A DNA stretch of 64,000 bases. Source: Georgenia thermotolerans (GTDB lineage Bacteria > Actinomycetota > Actinomycetes > Actinomycetales > Actinomycetaceae). Below the pieces are notes generated by a model, which did no database searches, was not told where the DNA came from, and worked only from the letters and a program-made list of their open reading frames with translations. A program made the translations under genes and the position numbers. Shown here one piece after another: positions 8,877-17,979 of the stretch; position 1 is the stretch's first letter; each line of letters opens with the position of its first letter. Location: the NCBI RefSeq assembly GCF_009193185.1, contig NZ_VUKF01000005.1, positions 1 through 64,000 on the forward strand, read 5' to 3'.

Positions 8877-9848
8877 CGGCTGGCGCCGGTAGTACTCCGC
8901 CAGGCGCGCGAAGCCCTCGTCCAGGCTCACGCCGGGCCGCCAGCCCAGGGCCTCGAGGGTGCGGCGCAGGTCGAACCAGTGCGCGGTGGAGAGCTGCTCG
9001 GCGAGGAACCGGGTCATCGGCGGCTCGTCTCGACCGGGGCGCACCGCCCACGCCTTCTCGATGAGTCCCCCGGCCGCGCGGGCCACCGCGCCGGGCACCG
9101 CCCAGCGCGGCGCCGGGACGCCGCCGGCCCGGCACATGGCCGCGATGAGCTCGAACACCGGCCGCGGCTCGCCGTTGGTGACGACGAACGCCTCCCCGTG
9201 CGCCGCCTCCGCCCGGTCCAGCGCGGCGACGATCGCGCTGACGGCGTTGTCGACGTACGTGGTGTCGATGAGCGCCGCGCCGGCGTCCAGCCGCGGCAGC
9301 CGGCCGGCGCGTGCCCGGTCCACCACCCGCTGGACCAGCTGGGTGTCCCCCGGCCCCCACACGATGTGCGGGCGCACGGCCACGACGGCGAATCCGGGCG
9401 CGTCCGCCGCCAGGGCGAGCAGCTCGGCGGCCGCCTTGGTGCGCGCGTAGTGGCCGCGGGCGCGTTTGGGCTGGGCGGGCCCGGCGCCCTCGCCCACGAT
9501 GGAGGCGCCGGTGTGGGCGACCGACGGCGAGGAGACGAACACGAACCGCTCGGCGCCGCCGGCCCGGGCGGCCTCGAGCAGCAGCCGCGTGCCGTCGACG
9601 TTGGTCCGCTCGAACTCGGCGAGCGGCCCGGCGAAGGACACCTTCGCGGCCAGGTGCACGACGGCGTCCTGGCCGCCGGCCGCCGCGGCGACCGCGTCGG
9701 CGTCGTCGACGGACCCGCGCACGTCCCGCGCGCCCGCGATGCCGGAGGGGCGCCGCTGAAGCGTGGTGACCACGTCGCCGCGGGCGAGCAGCGCCGTCGC
9801 CACCTCCCGGCCGAGCATGCCGCTCGCGCCGGTCACCAGCACCCTCAC
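8853..9848 (-). CDS. oleD: OleD: NAD(P)-dependent 2-alkyl-3-ketoalkanoate reductase
   Basis: 331 residues, extended short-chain dehydrogenase of the 3-beta-hydroxysteroid dehydrogenase type. The Rossmann motif is GASGMLG (residues 7-13) and the catalytic pair is Y134/K138 in HYARTK. In olefin biosynthesis OleD reduces the beta-keto acid made by OleA to the beta-hydroxy acid. The function is assigned from its place behind oleA and oleBC. It starts at a GTG that overlaps the oleBC stop by GTGA, implying translational coupling. The C-terminal residues AARNVK and the stop codon are encoded by the 19-bp repeat array, so the end of the protein was probably altered by the array. Confidence 0.87.
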   Translation of the reverse strand: MRVLVTGASGMLGREVATALLARGDVVTTLQRRPSGIAGARDVRGSVDDADAVAAAAGGQDAVVHLAAKVSFAGPLAEFERTNVDGTRLLLEAARAGGAERFVFVSSPSVAHTGASIVGEGAGPAQPKRARGHYARTKAAAELLALAADAPGFAVVAVRPHIVWGPGDTQLVQRVVDRARAGRLPRLDAGAALIDTTYVDNAVSAIVAALDRAEAAHGEAFVVTNGEPRPVFELIAAMCRAGGVPAPRWAVPGAVARAAGGLIEKAWAVRPGRDEPPMTRFLAEQLSTAHWFDLRRTLEALGWRPGVSLDEGFARLAEYYRRQPQAARNVK

Positions 9849-12586
9849 GGCCGGCCCGCCCGCAGCCCGGCCAGGAACCGCGCCGCCCAGGCGGCGATCC
9901 GCGCACGCTCGACCTTGGAGTTGTGCCGCACGTCGGTGGGCACCTCGGGCACGCGCAGCACGGCTGCGACGGGCACGGCCGCCACCGCTCGCACGGCCCG
10001 GGCGAGGCCCTCGGGCGCCAGCGCCGGGCGGTGCCGAGCGCCGGGGTCGACGTCCGGATCGGTCTCGACGACGACCACCACCTGCTGGGCGCCCACCGGG
10101 CCGACGCCGACCACCGCCGCGCGCCGCACGGCCGGCAGGTTGAGCACGTCGTTCTCGAGCTGGACGGGGGTGACGACGCCGTCGGGGGTGACGATGACGT
10201 GGGAGAGACGGCCCTCGATCCACAGCCGCCCGGCCGCGTCGAGGTGGCCGACGTCGCCGGTGCGGTGCCAGCCGGGCCAGGTGGCCGAGGCGTCCTGGGT
10301 GGCCCAGAGCCGGTCGTAGCGGTCCTTGAGGTGCGGCGCGGTGACGAGCACCTCGCCGGTGATCCCAGGCTCGTCGGTGGGCCGGCCGGTCGCCTCCCCC
10401 ATGTCGTCCAGGGGCACGACGCGGATGTGGGCGCCGGCCACCGGGGTGCCCACGCAGCTCCCGCCGCCGGCCCCGGTCACGGCGCCCGCCCGGGCGTCGG
10501 ACTCGGCGGCCTCCACCTGCTCCAGGGAGACGTCGGTCAGCGGCAGCACCTCGGTCATCCCGTACGGGGTGTGCGGCTCGGCGTTCGGCATGACGGTGCG
10601 CGCCTGGGCCAGGCGCGCGGAGGAGATCGGGGCGCCGGCGGAGAGGAACAAACGCACCCCACCGAGCGCCTCGCGCTGCGCGGGCGAGAGCCCGTCGGCC
10701 GTGCGCACGACGTTGGCCAGTGCCGACGGGGAGGCGAAGACGGCGTAGGCGTCGATCGCCGCGGCCGCGTCGCCCAGGGCCGCCGCGGTGAGGGTGCCCG
10801 GGCTGGCGACGTCCATGTCCGGGGTGGCGCTCGTGGCGCCGGTGGCCGTGCCCAGCAGCGCGAACGGCGCGAAGCCGGCGACGAAGCTCCGCTCGGGCGA
10901 CAGGCCGTAGGTGGCGGCGACGACGTCGCGCATCCCGGCCAGGCGCCGGTGGGTGTAGACGACGCCCTTGGCCGGGCCCGTGGAGCCGGAGGTGAAGAGG
11001 ATGGCCGCGTCGGCGTCCGGGTCGGGCTCGGGCGGCAGGTGGCCGCCGGCGCCGTCGAGGACCGCGCCGCGGGCGAGCAGCTCGCGCACGCTGCCGAAGA
11101 TCCGGAAGGTGCGCCGGCGGGTGTGGGCGGTGCGCGGCGGGGTGTAGCCGACGTCGTGACCGCTGGGGACGGCGACGAACTTCCGGCCCGGCCAGCCCAG
11201 CAGGCGGCCGGCGACGAGCGCCTTCTCGATGCCGATGATGTGGTCCGGTGCCGCCCCGCGCACCGCCCGCGTCAACCCCTTGAGGCCGAGCCCGGCGTCG
11301 GCGAGGACGACGACGGCGCCCAGCCGCAGGCACGCGAACAGCGCCGTGGTGAGGTCCACGCCGGGCGGGACGAGCAGGCTGACCCGCTGGCCGGGGCGCA
11401 CCCCGGCGTCGGCCAGACCGAGGGCGAGGTGACGGACCCGGGCGGCCAGCTCGGACCAGCTCAGCTCGGAGCGGCCGGCGGCGGACAGGGCGACGACGGC
11501 GGCGGCCGGGGAGTCGGCCTGCTCCTCCAGCGCGGCATACAGGGGGCGGTACTCCGCGACGGCCAGGGCGGGTCGGGCGCCCGGCTCCGTCCCGGCCGCG
11601 GGCACGTCGGGTGCACCCGCCATCCGCTCCGCACGCTCGGCCGGGGCCGCGGGGCGGCCCACCCCCCGCCGGTCGAGCCAGCGCACGAGCGTGCCGGCGA
11701 CGTCGGCGTCCTCGACCACGAGGTGCCCGGCCCCCTCGAAGCGGTGGACGTCGGCGTGCGGGAGCCGCTCGAGCAGGTCGCGGAGGTAGCGCTCGTAGAA
11801 CACCGGGTCGCGCGGGCCCCACATGATCAGCGTGGGCACGTCCAGCCCGCGCACGCCCGCGGCGATGCGCTCGAGCTCGGCGTGGCTGGGATGGGTGGCG
11901 TCGACGGGGATGTCCTCGACGAACGCCGCGATGCCCGCCCGCGCGGCGGCGCTGCGGTAGGGCGCCCGGTAGGCGGCCTTGACCTCCGGCGCCAGGGCCG
12001 GGTGCGCCAGCGCGAGGGTGACCTCCAGGAAGGCGGGCGTGGCCTGCGTGCCCGGGCCGTGCACCCGGCGGCTGCGGGCCAGGCGCAGCAGGTAGGGCAC
12101 CTTGGTGCGGGCGGCCTGGTGCACCGCGGTGTTGGTGAGCGCCACCGCCGCCAGCTCGCGCGGGTGGTCCACCGCCCAGCCCAGGGACACCACCCCGCCC
12201 CAGTCGTGACCGACGGTCACCACGGGCCGCCCGTCCCACGCCGGCCCGGACAGCCCGAGGACGTCGGTCAGCTCGCCCAGCTCCCGCACCCGGTCCGCGA
12301 GGCGGTGGGTGAGGCCCGTGCGCTCGGAGTAGCCCATCTCGAGCTGGTCGACGGCGACCACGCGCCAGCCTGCCGCCGCCCCGGCCGCGAGCACCGAGCG
12401 CCACAGGTAGGACCACGTGGGGTTGCCGTGCACGCACAGCAGCGTCCCGCGCGGCTCGGCGCCGCCGAGGGAGTCGAGGTTGTCGAGGTAGTGCCAGCGG
12501 TACCCACCCGCCATCGCCTGCCGGGACCACGCGGGGTAGACGCCGGGCCAGGCCTCGGGCGCCGGCCGTCCCGCCGGTGCGGTCAC
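9845..12586 (-). CDS. oleBC: OleBC fusion: beta-lactone decarboxylase plus beta-lactone synthetase
   Basis: 913 residues with two enzymes in one chain. Residues 1-330 are an alpha/beta hydrolase of the haloalkane-dehalogenase type: HGNPTWSYLWR near residue 55, the nucleophile aspartate in VGHDWGG near 130, and the terminal histidine in FEGAGHLVVED. Residues from about 365 to the end are an AMP-forming ligase: FTSGSTGPAKG, PYGMTEVLPLTD, WHRTGDVGHLD and the catalytic lysine in RHNSKVER. In this family OleC closes the beta-hydroxy acid to a beta-lactone and OleB removes CO2 to give a cis-olefin. Natural OleBC fusions are known from actinobacteria such as Micrococcus. The GTG start overlaps the oleA stop by GTGA. 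Confidence 0.9.
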   Translation of the reverse strand: MTAPAGRPAPEAWPGVYPAWSRQAMAGGYRWHYLDNLDSLGGAEPRGTLLCVHGNPTWSYLWRSVLAAGAAAGWRVVAVDQLEMGYSERTGLTHRLADRVRELGELTDVLGLSGPAWDGRPVVTVGHDWGGVVSLGWAVDHPRELAAVALTNTAVHQAARTKVPYLLRLARSRRVHGPGTQATPAFLEVTLALAHPALAPEVKAAYRAPYRSAAARAGIAAFVEDIPVDATHPSHAELERIAAGVRGLDVPTLIMWGPRDPVFYERYLRDLLERLPHADVHRFEGAGHLVVEDADVAGTLVRWLDRRGVGRPAAPAERAERMAGAPDVPAAGTEPGARPALAVAEYRPLYAALEEQADSPAAAVVALSAAGRSELSWSELAARVRHLALGLADAGVRPGQRVSLLVPPGVDLTTALFACLRLGAVVVLADAGLGLKGLTRAVRGAAPDHIIGIEKALVAGRLLGWPGRKFVAVPSGHDVGYTPPRTAHTRRRTFRIFGSVRELLARGAVLDGAGGHLPPEPDPDADAAILFTSGSTGPAKGVVYTHRRLAGMRDVVAATYGLSPERSFVAGFAPFALLGTATGATSATPDMDVASPGTLTAAALGDAAAAIDAYAVFASPSALANVVRTADGLSPAQREALGGVRLFLSAGAPISSARLAQARTVMPNAEPHTPYGMTEVLPLTDVSLEQVEAAESDARAGAVTGAGGGSCVGTPVAGAHIRVVPLDDMGEATGRPTDEPGITGEVLVTAPHLKDRYDRLWATQDASATWPGWHRTGDVGHLDAAGRLWIEGRLSHVIVTPDGVVTPVQLENDVLNLPAVRRAAVVGVGPVGAQQVVVVVETDPDVDPGARHRPALAPEGLARAVRAVAAVPVAAVLRVPEVPTDVRHNSKVERARIAAWAARFLAGLRAGRP

Positions 12587-13617
12587 CAGGCGAGCTCCAG
12601 GATCGCGGTGTTGAGCCCGGACCCCACGCCCAGGCACATCACCCGGTCCCCGGCGCTGAGGGACTCGGCCTGCTCCGACAGCGTCATGGCGATGGACGCC
12701 GGGCCCACGTTGCCCCAGCGGTCGAAGGTGATCGGCACCGCGGCCGGGTCCAGGTCGACGGCCTCGACGATGGCGTTGGTGTAGGGGGTGGAGATCTGGT
12801 GGGTGACGTAGCGGTCCATGCCCGAGAAGTTCCACCCGTCGGCCTCGGCCTCGTGCCAGGCGTCGGTGACGAGCTGGAGCCCGTGGCGCAGCAGGTTCTT
12901 GGTGTCGGTGGTCATCTTCCCGAAGCTGCCCACGCACAGCTCGTGGTGCTCGGTGCCGGCCCGGGAGACCGCGCCGACGATGCGGTGGCCGTCGGGGCGG
13001 CGCGAGGCACGGCCGACCACGGCGGCCGCGGCGCCGTCACCGAGGGTGAGGGACGCGAACTGGTCGGCGTAGTCCCGCCGGGTCACGCCGTCGGCCAGGA
13101 GCCGGGCGAGGGTGTCCTCCTGGGTGGGCCGCACGTCCTCGCTGTTGACGATGACGGCGTAGTCGACCTGCCCCGCGTCGATCATGGCCGCGGCCATCTG
13201 CAGGCCGTTGACGAACCCGACGCAGGCGTTGGTGATGTCGAAGTTCAGCGCCGAGGACGGCAGCCCCATCCGGTCGTGGACGCGCACCGCCACGGACGGC
13301 TCGAGGGTGCTGCGCGAGACCGAGGTGTTGATGAGCAGCCCCACCTCGCCCGGGTCCACCCCGGCCTCGGCCAGCGCCTTGCTGCCCGCCTCGGCGGCCA
13401 TGTCCTCGAAGGCCGTGCCCGGCCGCCACCAGCGGCGCTCGCGCACGCCGGAGACGCGCTCCAGGAGGTGGTCCGGCAGGCGCAGCTTCTGCCGGGTGGG
13501 GGCCAGCCGCTCCTCGAACTCGGCGGACGTCACGACCACCGGCGCCTCGATGTGGGCGAGCGCCACGATGGCGCTGTCGCGGTACCGGAAGCTGGCGTTT
13601 CCCCGTAGATGCACCAC
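12583..13617 (-). CDS. oleA: OleA: thiolase-fold acyl-CoA head-to-head condensing enzyme
   Basis: 344 residues, 3-oxoacyl-ACP synthase III-like. The catalytic Cys is C132 in ITNACVGFVNG; the other active-site residues are H273 in VTHQIS and N303 in WGNVGPAS. A glutamate 26 residues before the Cys (E106 in TLEPS) matches the spacing of the glutamate that marks OleA and separates it from FabH. OleA condenses two fatty acyl-CoAs to a 2-alkyl-3-keto acid. It is the first gene of the oleA-oleBC-oleD operon; the roughly 140-bp gap upstream should hold the promoter. No separate oleB or oleC exists nearby because they are fused. Confidence 0.92.
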   Translation of the reverse strand: MVHLRGNASFRYRDSAIVALAHIEAPVVVTSAEFEERLAPTRQKLRLPDHLLERVSGVRERRWWRPGTAFEDMAAEAGSKALAEAGVDPGEVGLLINTSVSRSTLEPSVAVRVHDRMGLPSSALNFDITNACVGFVNGLQMAAAMIDAGQVDYAVIVNSEDVRPTQEDTLARLLADGVTRRDYADQFASLTLGDGAAAAVVGRASRRPDGHRIVGAVSRAGTEHHELCVGSFGKMTTDTKNLLRHGLQLVTDAWHEAEADGWNFSGMDRYVTHQISTPYTNAIVEAVDLDPAAVPITFDRWGNVGPASIAMTLSEQAESLSAGDRVMCLGVGSGLNTAILELAW

Positions 13618-13761
13618 CTAAGGTTACGGAACGCCCGCTCGGGCGCGCATGCGATGGGAGCGGCGACAGGGCGCGGGAACTCCTCGCCGCCGTCGTTCGT
13701 CCGCGCGCGAGCCGCGGCGGCCGCGCGCGGACGGTCGCCTACCGTCCGGTTGTGGCCCATC

Positions 13762-13917
13762 TCACCGCGCCGGGGCGCCGCCCGGCTCCTCGTCGAGGAG
13801 GTGGACGACGTCGTCGTCGGGCAGCGGGTGCCGCAGGAGGAAGACGACGGCGGTCCCCAGCCCGCCCCAGACCACGACCAGCGCGACGACCAGCATGACG
13901 AGGGCGGCCGCGCTCAT
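13762..13917 (-). CDS. metS: MetS: small subunit of methionine/alanine NSS importer
   Basis: 51 residues: one transmembrane helix (MSAAALVMLVVALVVVWGGL and following residues) and an acidic tail with PLPDDDVV. This is the layout of the small subunit required by MetP-type transporters of Corynebacterium. The ATG overlaps the metP stop by ATGA, so the two are translationally coupled. It is easy to miss because of its length. Confidence 0.88.
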   Translation of the reverse strand: MSAAALVMLVVALVVVWGGLGTAVVFLLRHPLPDDDVVHLLDEEPGGAPAR

Positions 13918-15455
13918 CGGACAGCCTCCGCCGGCAGCGGCTCGGGCGTGAAGTCGTCCACCGGGCGGCGCCACCGCAACGCGGCGAGGGCGAGCGCCGC
14001 GAGGAGCGCGCCGCCGGCCACGCCCCAGCCCACCGCGTTGACGAACGCCCACGGGTAGCCGCTGTAGGGCTTCGTGAGGAGCTCGGCGAGACTGCTGACG
14101 AGCATCACCGTCAGCGCGAGGGGGACGACGACGCCGACGAGCACCCGCCACCACCGGCCCACCCGGGCGGTGGAGACCCAGTTGAGGTGGGCCTGCAGCT
14201 CCGGCAGCCGGCGGGCGGCGTAGGTCACCACGAGGCACATGGTGATGGCCGAGCCGATGACGCCGACCTCGTTGGCGTACTTGTCGGCGGTGTCGAGCAT
14301 GGCCAGGCCGGACGTCGTCGAGTACAGGGCCAGGGAGATCAGGGCGCAGAGCCCGCCGACGACGCCCACCGCCCGCGCGCGGCTCAGGTCGAACTTCTCC
14401 TGGAAGGCGGCGGAGACGACCTGGAGGATCGAGATGAGCGAGGTGAACCCGGCCAGCGTGAGGGAGACGAAGAAGAGGATCCCGAACACCGGGCCCGCGG
14501 GCATCATCGAGATGACCTGCGGGAAGGTGACGAAGCTGAGGATGACCCCGCTGATCCCCTCCAGCTCGCCCACGGCGATGCCCTGCTGGTGGGCCATGAA
14601 CCCCAGGGTGGCGAAGACGCCGATGCCGGCGAGCAGCTCGAAGGAGGAGTTGGCGAAGGCGGCGACGTACGACGTCGGCACGAGGTTGGCGCGCCGGCGC
14701 AGGTAGCTCGAGTAGGTGAGCATGATGCCGAAGCCGATGGACAGCGAGAAGAAGATCTGGCTGTAGGCCGCGATCCACACGCCGGGGTCGGCCAGGGCGC
14801 TCCAGCTGGGGGTGAAGAAGGCGTTCAGCCCGTCCACCGCGCCGGGCAGGAACAGGGCCCGCACGACCAGCAGGGTGAACAGCACGACGAGCAGCGGGAG
14901 CATGATCTTGTTCGCGCGCTCCAGGCCCCGCTGGACCCCGAGGGCGAGCACGACGAGCGTGACGGCCCAGACGGCGACCATGGGCCAGAAGATCCCGCCG
15001 ACGACGTCGGTGCTCAGCGTGGGCCCGGCGTCCTGGAGGAAGTCCCCGACGAAGAATCCCGCCGGGTCGCTCCCCCACGCCTCGGTCACCGAGAAGCCGA
15101 CGTAGCGGATCGCCCACACGAGGATGACCGTGTAGTAGGTGGCGATGACGAAGGCGATGGCCACCTGGAACCAGCCGAGGGCCTCGAACCGGCGGCCCAG
15201 CCGGCGGAAGGCCGCGGGCGCGGAGCCGCGGAAGCGGTGCCCGAGGGAGTAGTCGAGCACCAGGATCGGGATGCCGGCGGTGAGCAGGGCGACGAGGTAC
15301 GGGATGAGGAACGCCCCGCCGCCGTTCTCGTACGCCACGCCGGGGAAGCGCCAGATGTTGCCGAGGCCGACGGCCGAGCCGATCGCCGAGAGGAGGAACC
15401 CGAGCTGGCCCGACCACTGCTCCCGCTCGGGCGCCTGGGTCGTTGTTGTGGTCAC
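13914..15455 (-). CDS. metP: MetP: sodium-dependent amino-acid symporter (NSS family)
   Basis: 513 residues with about 12 transmembrane helices. The neurotransmitter:sodium-symporter signature SAIGSAVGLGNIWRFPGVAYENGGGAF lies at the N-terminus (about residues 20-45), containing the unwound helix 1 that binds Na+ and substrate. The partner metS directly downstream points to the MetPS group, which imports methionine and alanine. I chose the GTG at 15455 because it gives the short polar leader typical of the family. The divergent neighbour is a methionine-synthase-like gene, in line with a methionine role. I saw no S-adenosylmethionine riboswitch in the 215-bp gap between them. Confidence 0.92.
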   Translation of the reverse strand: MTTTTTQAPEREQWSGQLGFLLSAIGSAVGLGNIWRFPGVAYENGGGAFLIPYLVALLTAGIPILVLDYSLGHRFRGSAPAAFRRLGRRFEALGWFQVAIAFVIATYYTVILVWAIRYVGFSVTEAWGSDPAGFFVGDFLQDAGPTLSTDVVGGIFWPMVAVWAVTLVVLALGVQRGLERANKIMLPLLVVLFTLLVVRALFLPGAVDGLNAFFTPSWSALADPGVWIAAYSQIFFSLSIGFGIMLTYSSYLRRRANLVPTSYVAAFANSSFELLAGIGVFATLGFMAHQQGIAVGELEGISGVILSFVTFPQVISMMPAGPVFGILFFVSLTLAGFTSLISILQVVSAAFQEKFDLSRARAVGVVGGLCALISLALYSTTSGLAMLDTADKYANEVGVIGSAITMCLVVTYAARRLPELQAHLNWVSTARVGRWWRVLVGVVVPLALTVMLVSSLAELLTKPYSGYPWAFVNAVGWGVAGGALLAALALAALRWRRPVDDFTPEPLPAEAVR

Positions 15456-15670
15456 CGGCACACTGTGATGGCGGTGACGTCCGTCCGCAATCGGGGCCGC
15501 GCCGGGGCCGCGCAAAGGCGGCGGGATGGTAGCCCCTCGACGCGCCGCGGGTGCACGCGGACCGTCCCGTGGTCGCCCGGCCCGAGGCCCGTCCCGACCC
15601 GGGACACGCGGGGGCGCGATGTCCGTGCGGGGTGCGACGCTGGCGGCGGATCGTCACGAGGAGGAGCCCC

Positions 15671-16900
15671 ATGCTGCGCAGCACCGACCGCATCCAGACC
15701 ACCCACGCCGGGTCGCTCCCGCGCACCCCCGAGCTCATCGCCGCCAACGCCGCGCGCGAGGCCGGGGCCGCGCGGGCGGACTTCCCGGAGCTGCTGGCCG
15801 CCGCCGTCACCGATCTCGTGCGCCGCCAGCTCGACGCGGGGATCACCGTGGTCGGCGACGGCGAGTACGGCAAGTCCATGACCTCCGCCATCGACTACGG
15901 CGCCTGGTGGTCCTACTCCTTCCAGCGCACCGGCGGCCTCGAGCTGGACGGCGACCTCTCCTGGCTGACCGAGCGTCGCCTCTCCACCCCGGGCCAGGTG
16001 CGGCTGACCGGCTTCGCCCACCGCCGCGACCGCCAGCGCTTCGCCGAGGCCTACGCCGACCCCGCGTCCGGGATCTTCACCGGCGGCACCGAGCCCAAGC
16101 CGTTCCCGACGGCGACCGGGCCCCTGACCTACACCGGCCAGGACGCGGTGGCCTCCGACGTCGCCAACCTGCGCCGTGCCCTGGCCGCGACCGGGGCGGA
16201 GGAGGGCTTCCTCACCGCGCTGTCCCCCGGCTCGGCCTCCCGCATCGCCAACCGCTACTACGCCACCGACGAGGAGTTCCTCTACGCGTGGGCGGACGTG
16301 CTGCGCGAGGAGTATCGCGCGATCATCGACGCCGGCCTCGTGCTGCAGATCGACGACCCCTCCGTCGCCGAGAACTTCGACCAGATCGAGCCAGAGCCCA
16401 GCGTCGAGGACTACGCGCGCTTCACCGAGGTGCGGGTGGAGGCGCTCAACCACGCCCTGCGGGGGCTGCCGGAGGACCGGATCCGCTTCCACCTGTGCTG
16501 GGGCAGCTGGCACGGGCCGCACACCACGGACCTGCCGCTGCGCGACATCGTCGGCACGATGCTCAAGATCAACGCCGGGGCCTACTCGTTCGAGGCCGCC
16601 AACGTGCGCCACGAGCACGAGTGGCGCGTCTGGGAGGACGTAACGCTGCCCGAGGGCAAGCTCCTGCTGCCCGGGGTGGTCTCCCACGCGACCAACGTCG
16701 TCGAGCACCCCGAGCTCGTCGCCGACCGCATCGAGCGGTTCGCGCGGCTGGTGGGCCGGGAGAACGTCATCGCCTCGACCGACTGCGGCCTCGGCGGGCG
16801 CATCCACCCGCAGATCGCCGCGGCGAAGCTCGAGGCCCTGGGCCAGGGCGCGGAGCTGGCCACGCAGCGGCTGTGGGGGGCCCGGGCCGGCGGGCGCTGA
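15671..16900 (+). CDS. MetE C-terminal-domain-like methyltransferase (cobalamin-independent methionine synthase II family)
   Basis: 409 residues, shorter than MetE (about 750) because only the catalytic C-terminal barrel is present. The start motif HAGSLPR, the FHLCWGSWHGPH segment (His and Cys zinc ligands) and the terminal DCGLGGRIHPQIA with the last zinc Cys are visible. Stand-alone proteins of this type transfer methyl groups to thiols; homocysteine is one possible acceptor but is not proven. The ATG at 15671 follows a strong GAGGAGG ribosome site. It is divergent from the metP-metS importer, which favours a role in methionine supply (inference). Confidence 0.85.
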   Translation: MLRSTDRIQTTHAGSLPRTPELIAANAAREAGAARADFPELLAAAVTDLVRRQLDAGITVVGDGEYGKSMTSAIDYGAWWSYSFQRTGGLELDGDLSWLTERRLSTPGQVRLTGFAHRRDRQRFAEAYADPASGIFTGGTEPKPFPTATGPLTYTGQDAVASDVANLRRALAATGAEEGFLTALSPGSASRIANRYYATDEEFLYAWADVLREEYRAIIDAGLVLQIDDPSVAENFDQIEPEPSVEDYARFTEVRVEALNHALRGLPEDRIRFHLCWGSWHGPHTTDLPLRDIVGTMLKINAGAYSFEAANVRHEHEWRVWEDVTLPEGKLLLPGVVSHATNVVEHPELVADRIERFARLVGRENVIASTDCGLGGRIHPQIAAAKLEALGQGAELATQRLWGARAGGR

Positions 16901-17083
16901 CCGCAGCCCGGCTACCGGCCGGTCGGAGGCCGCTGAGCACCGGCTGTCGAACGGTCGCCGTCGGCCCCACCCAGGACCCGCCCGGCCCGCGAACATCGGA
17001 CGGGTGCGCCCCCGTTGCATGTTGCTGTGGCGCGGAACACACTTCCTGTACCCCTGATGGACCACCCTGCGAGTGAGGTCGAC

Positions 17084-17767
17084 ATGCGAAGCGACCAGAC
17101 TGACTTCCTTCCCGTTCTCGGCCGGGGCAAGCACCGCAGCCCGCGCCGTGGCGCGTGCTTCATGGAGATGGCATCTGTGCTGGCCGGGGAGCGGTGGAGC
17201 GACCACCCGGCGTGCACGCATCCGTTGCTCGCGCACCTCGCGCGGCTGGTCAACGACTTCACCAGCGACGCCGCGCGGCAGCGGCTCGCCCCGCTGGTGC
17301 CCTCGGTGATCGGGCTCAAGAGCAACGACCGGCGCTGGGACCACGAGATCGCCCTGCTCGTGGCCACCCGGGCGCTGCCGTACGCCTCGGCGCTGCGCCG
17401 GCCCACCGTGGCCGTCGGCATCCTCGCCTGCGAGCGGCTCCTCGCCCTCAACGAGGGCCGGGCCGTGGGGTCGCTGCGCCCCGGCAGCGAGCACGCGCTC
17501 GGGCACGACCCGGCCGCGGCCGGGTGGGCGCAGGAGTTCGCCCGCCAGATGGGTCCCGACCACGTCACCCGTCACCCGGGGCCGGCGATCCTCGAGTACG
17601 CCGTCCCGGCGATCGCCCACTCCCGCGGCGCCGACGCGGACCGGATCCTCTACGAGCTCCTCACCGACGCCATCGCCCTGTGCGAGGCCATGGCGGCCGA
17701 GGAGGCCCGCGCGGCGGAGCCGGCACCGGCCCCGGCGAGCGAGGAGCGCGCCCCGGTCACGCAGTAG
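17084..17767 (+). CDS. Conserved hypothetical protein, paralog 1 (flanks deoD)
   Basis: 227 residues from the ATG at 17084; an ATG at 17057 would add nine residues. I do not recognise the function. It starts with the conserved block LGRGKHRSPRRGACFMEMAS, then AGERWSDHPACTHPLLAHLARLVND and PLVPSVIGL, followed by a variable Ala-rich C-terminus ending in a charged tail. No signal peptide or membrane helix is seen. It is clearly homologous to the gene at 18926-19627 across the first 110 residues, and the two enclose deoD. The Cys and His residues of the N-terminal blocks are shared by both copies and could bind a metal (guess). Confidence 0.75.
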   Translation: MRSDQTDFLPVLGRGKHRSPRRGACFMEMASVLAGERWSDHPACTHPLLAHLARLVNDFTSDAARQRLAPLVPSVIGLKSNDRRWDHEIALLVATRALPYASALRRPTVAVGILACERLLALNEGRAVGSLRPGSEHALGHDPAAAGWAQEFARQMGPDHVTRHPGPAILEYAVPAIAHSRGADADRILYELLTDAIALCEAMAAEEARAAEPAPAPASEERAPVTQ

Positions 17768-17791
17768 CGACCCCGGCGCCCGGCGCCATCG

Positions 17792-17825
17792 ACGGCCCGG
17801 CGGAGCCCCGGCTCCGCCGGGCCGT
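17792..17825. terminator. Hairpin terminator after paralog 1
   Basis: A 16-bp perfect stem (acggcccggcggagcc and its complement) with only two bases between the arms, lying 25 bp after the stop codon. Confidence 0.7.
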
Positions 17826-17979
17826 GGCGCGCCCGCGGTCGTGGGCTGCCCGCCGTGGGGCCCGCGGTGGCGTGCCCCGGCGCACCCGCCCCGACGTGGG
17901 ACGATGGTCGGCGCCGCGCGTGCGGCACCCCCTCCGCGCGGTCCTGCGGGCCGCCGGCGCACCCGACCGAAGGAGCCCC

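Noticed and set aside
9923-12784. A 953-codon open frame on the plus strand
   Set aside because: Antisense shadow of oleBC; low-complexity Gly/Ala/His/Arg composition without motifs, produced by high GC.
12586-12937. Upstream extension of OleBC by 117 residues into oleA
   Set aside because: It runs through oleA out of frame; the GTG at 12586 with GTGA coupling gives the natural hydrolase start.
15456-15670. A methionine or SAM riboswitch between metP and the MetE-like gene
   Set aside because: No conserved core of any known SAM aptamer could be read on either strand.
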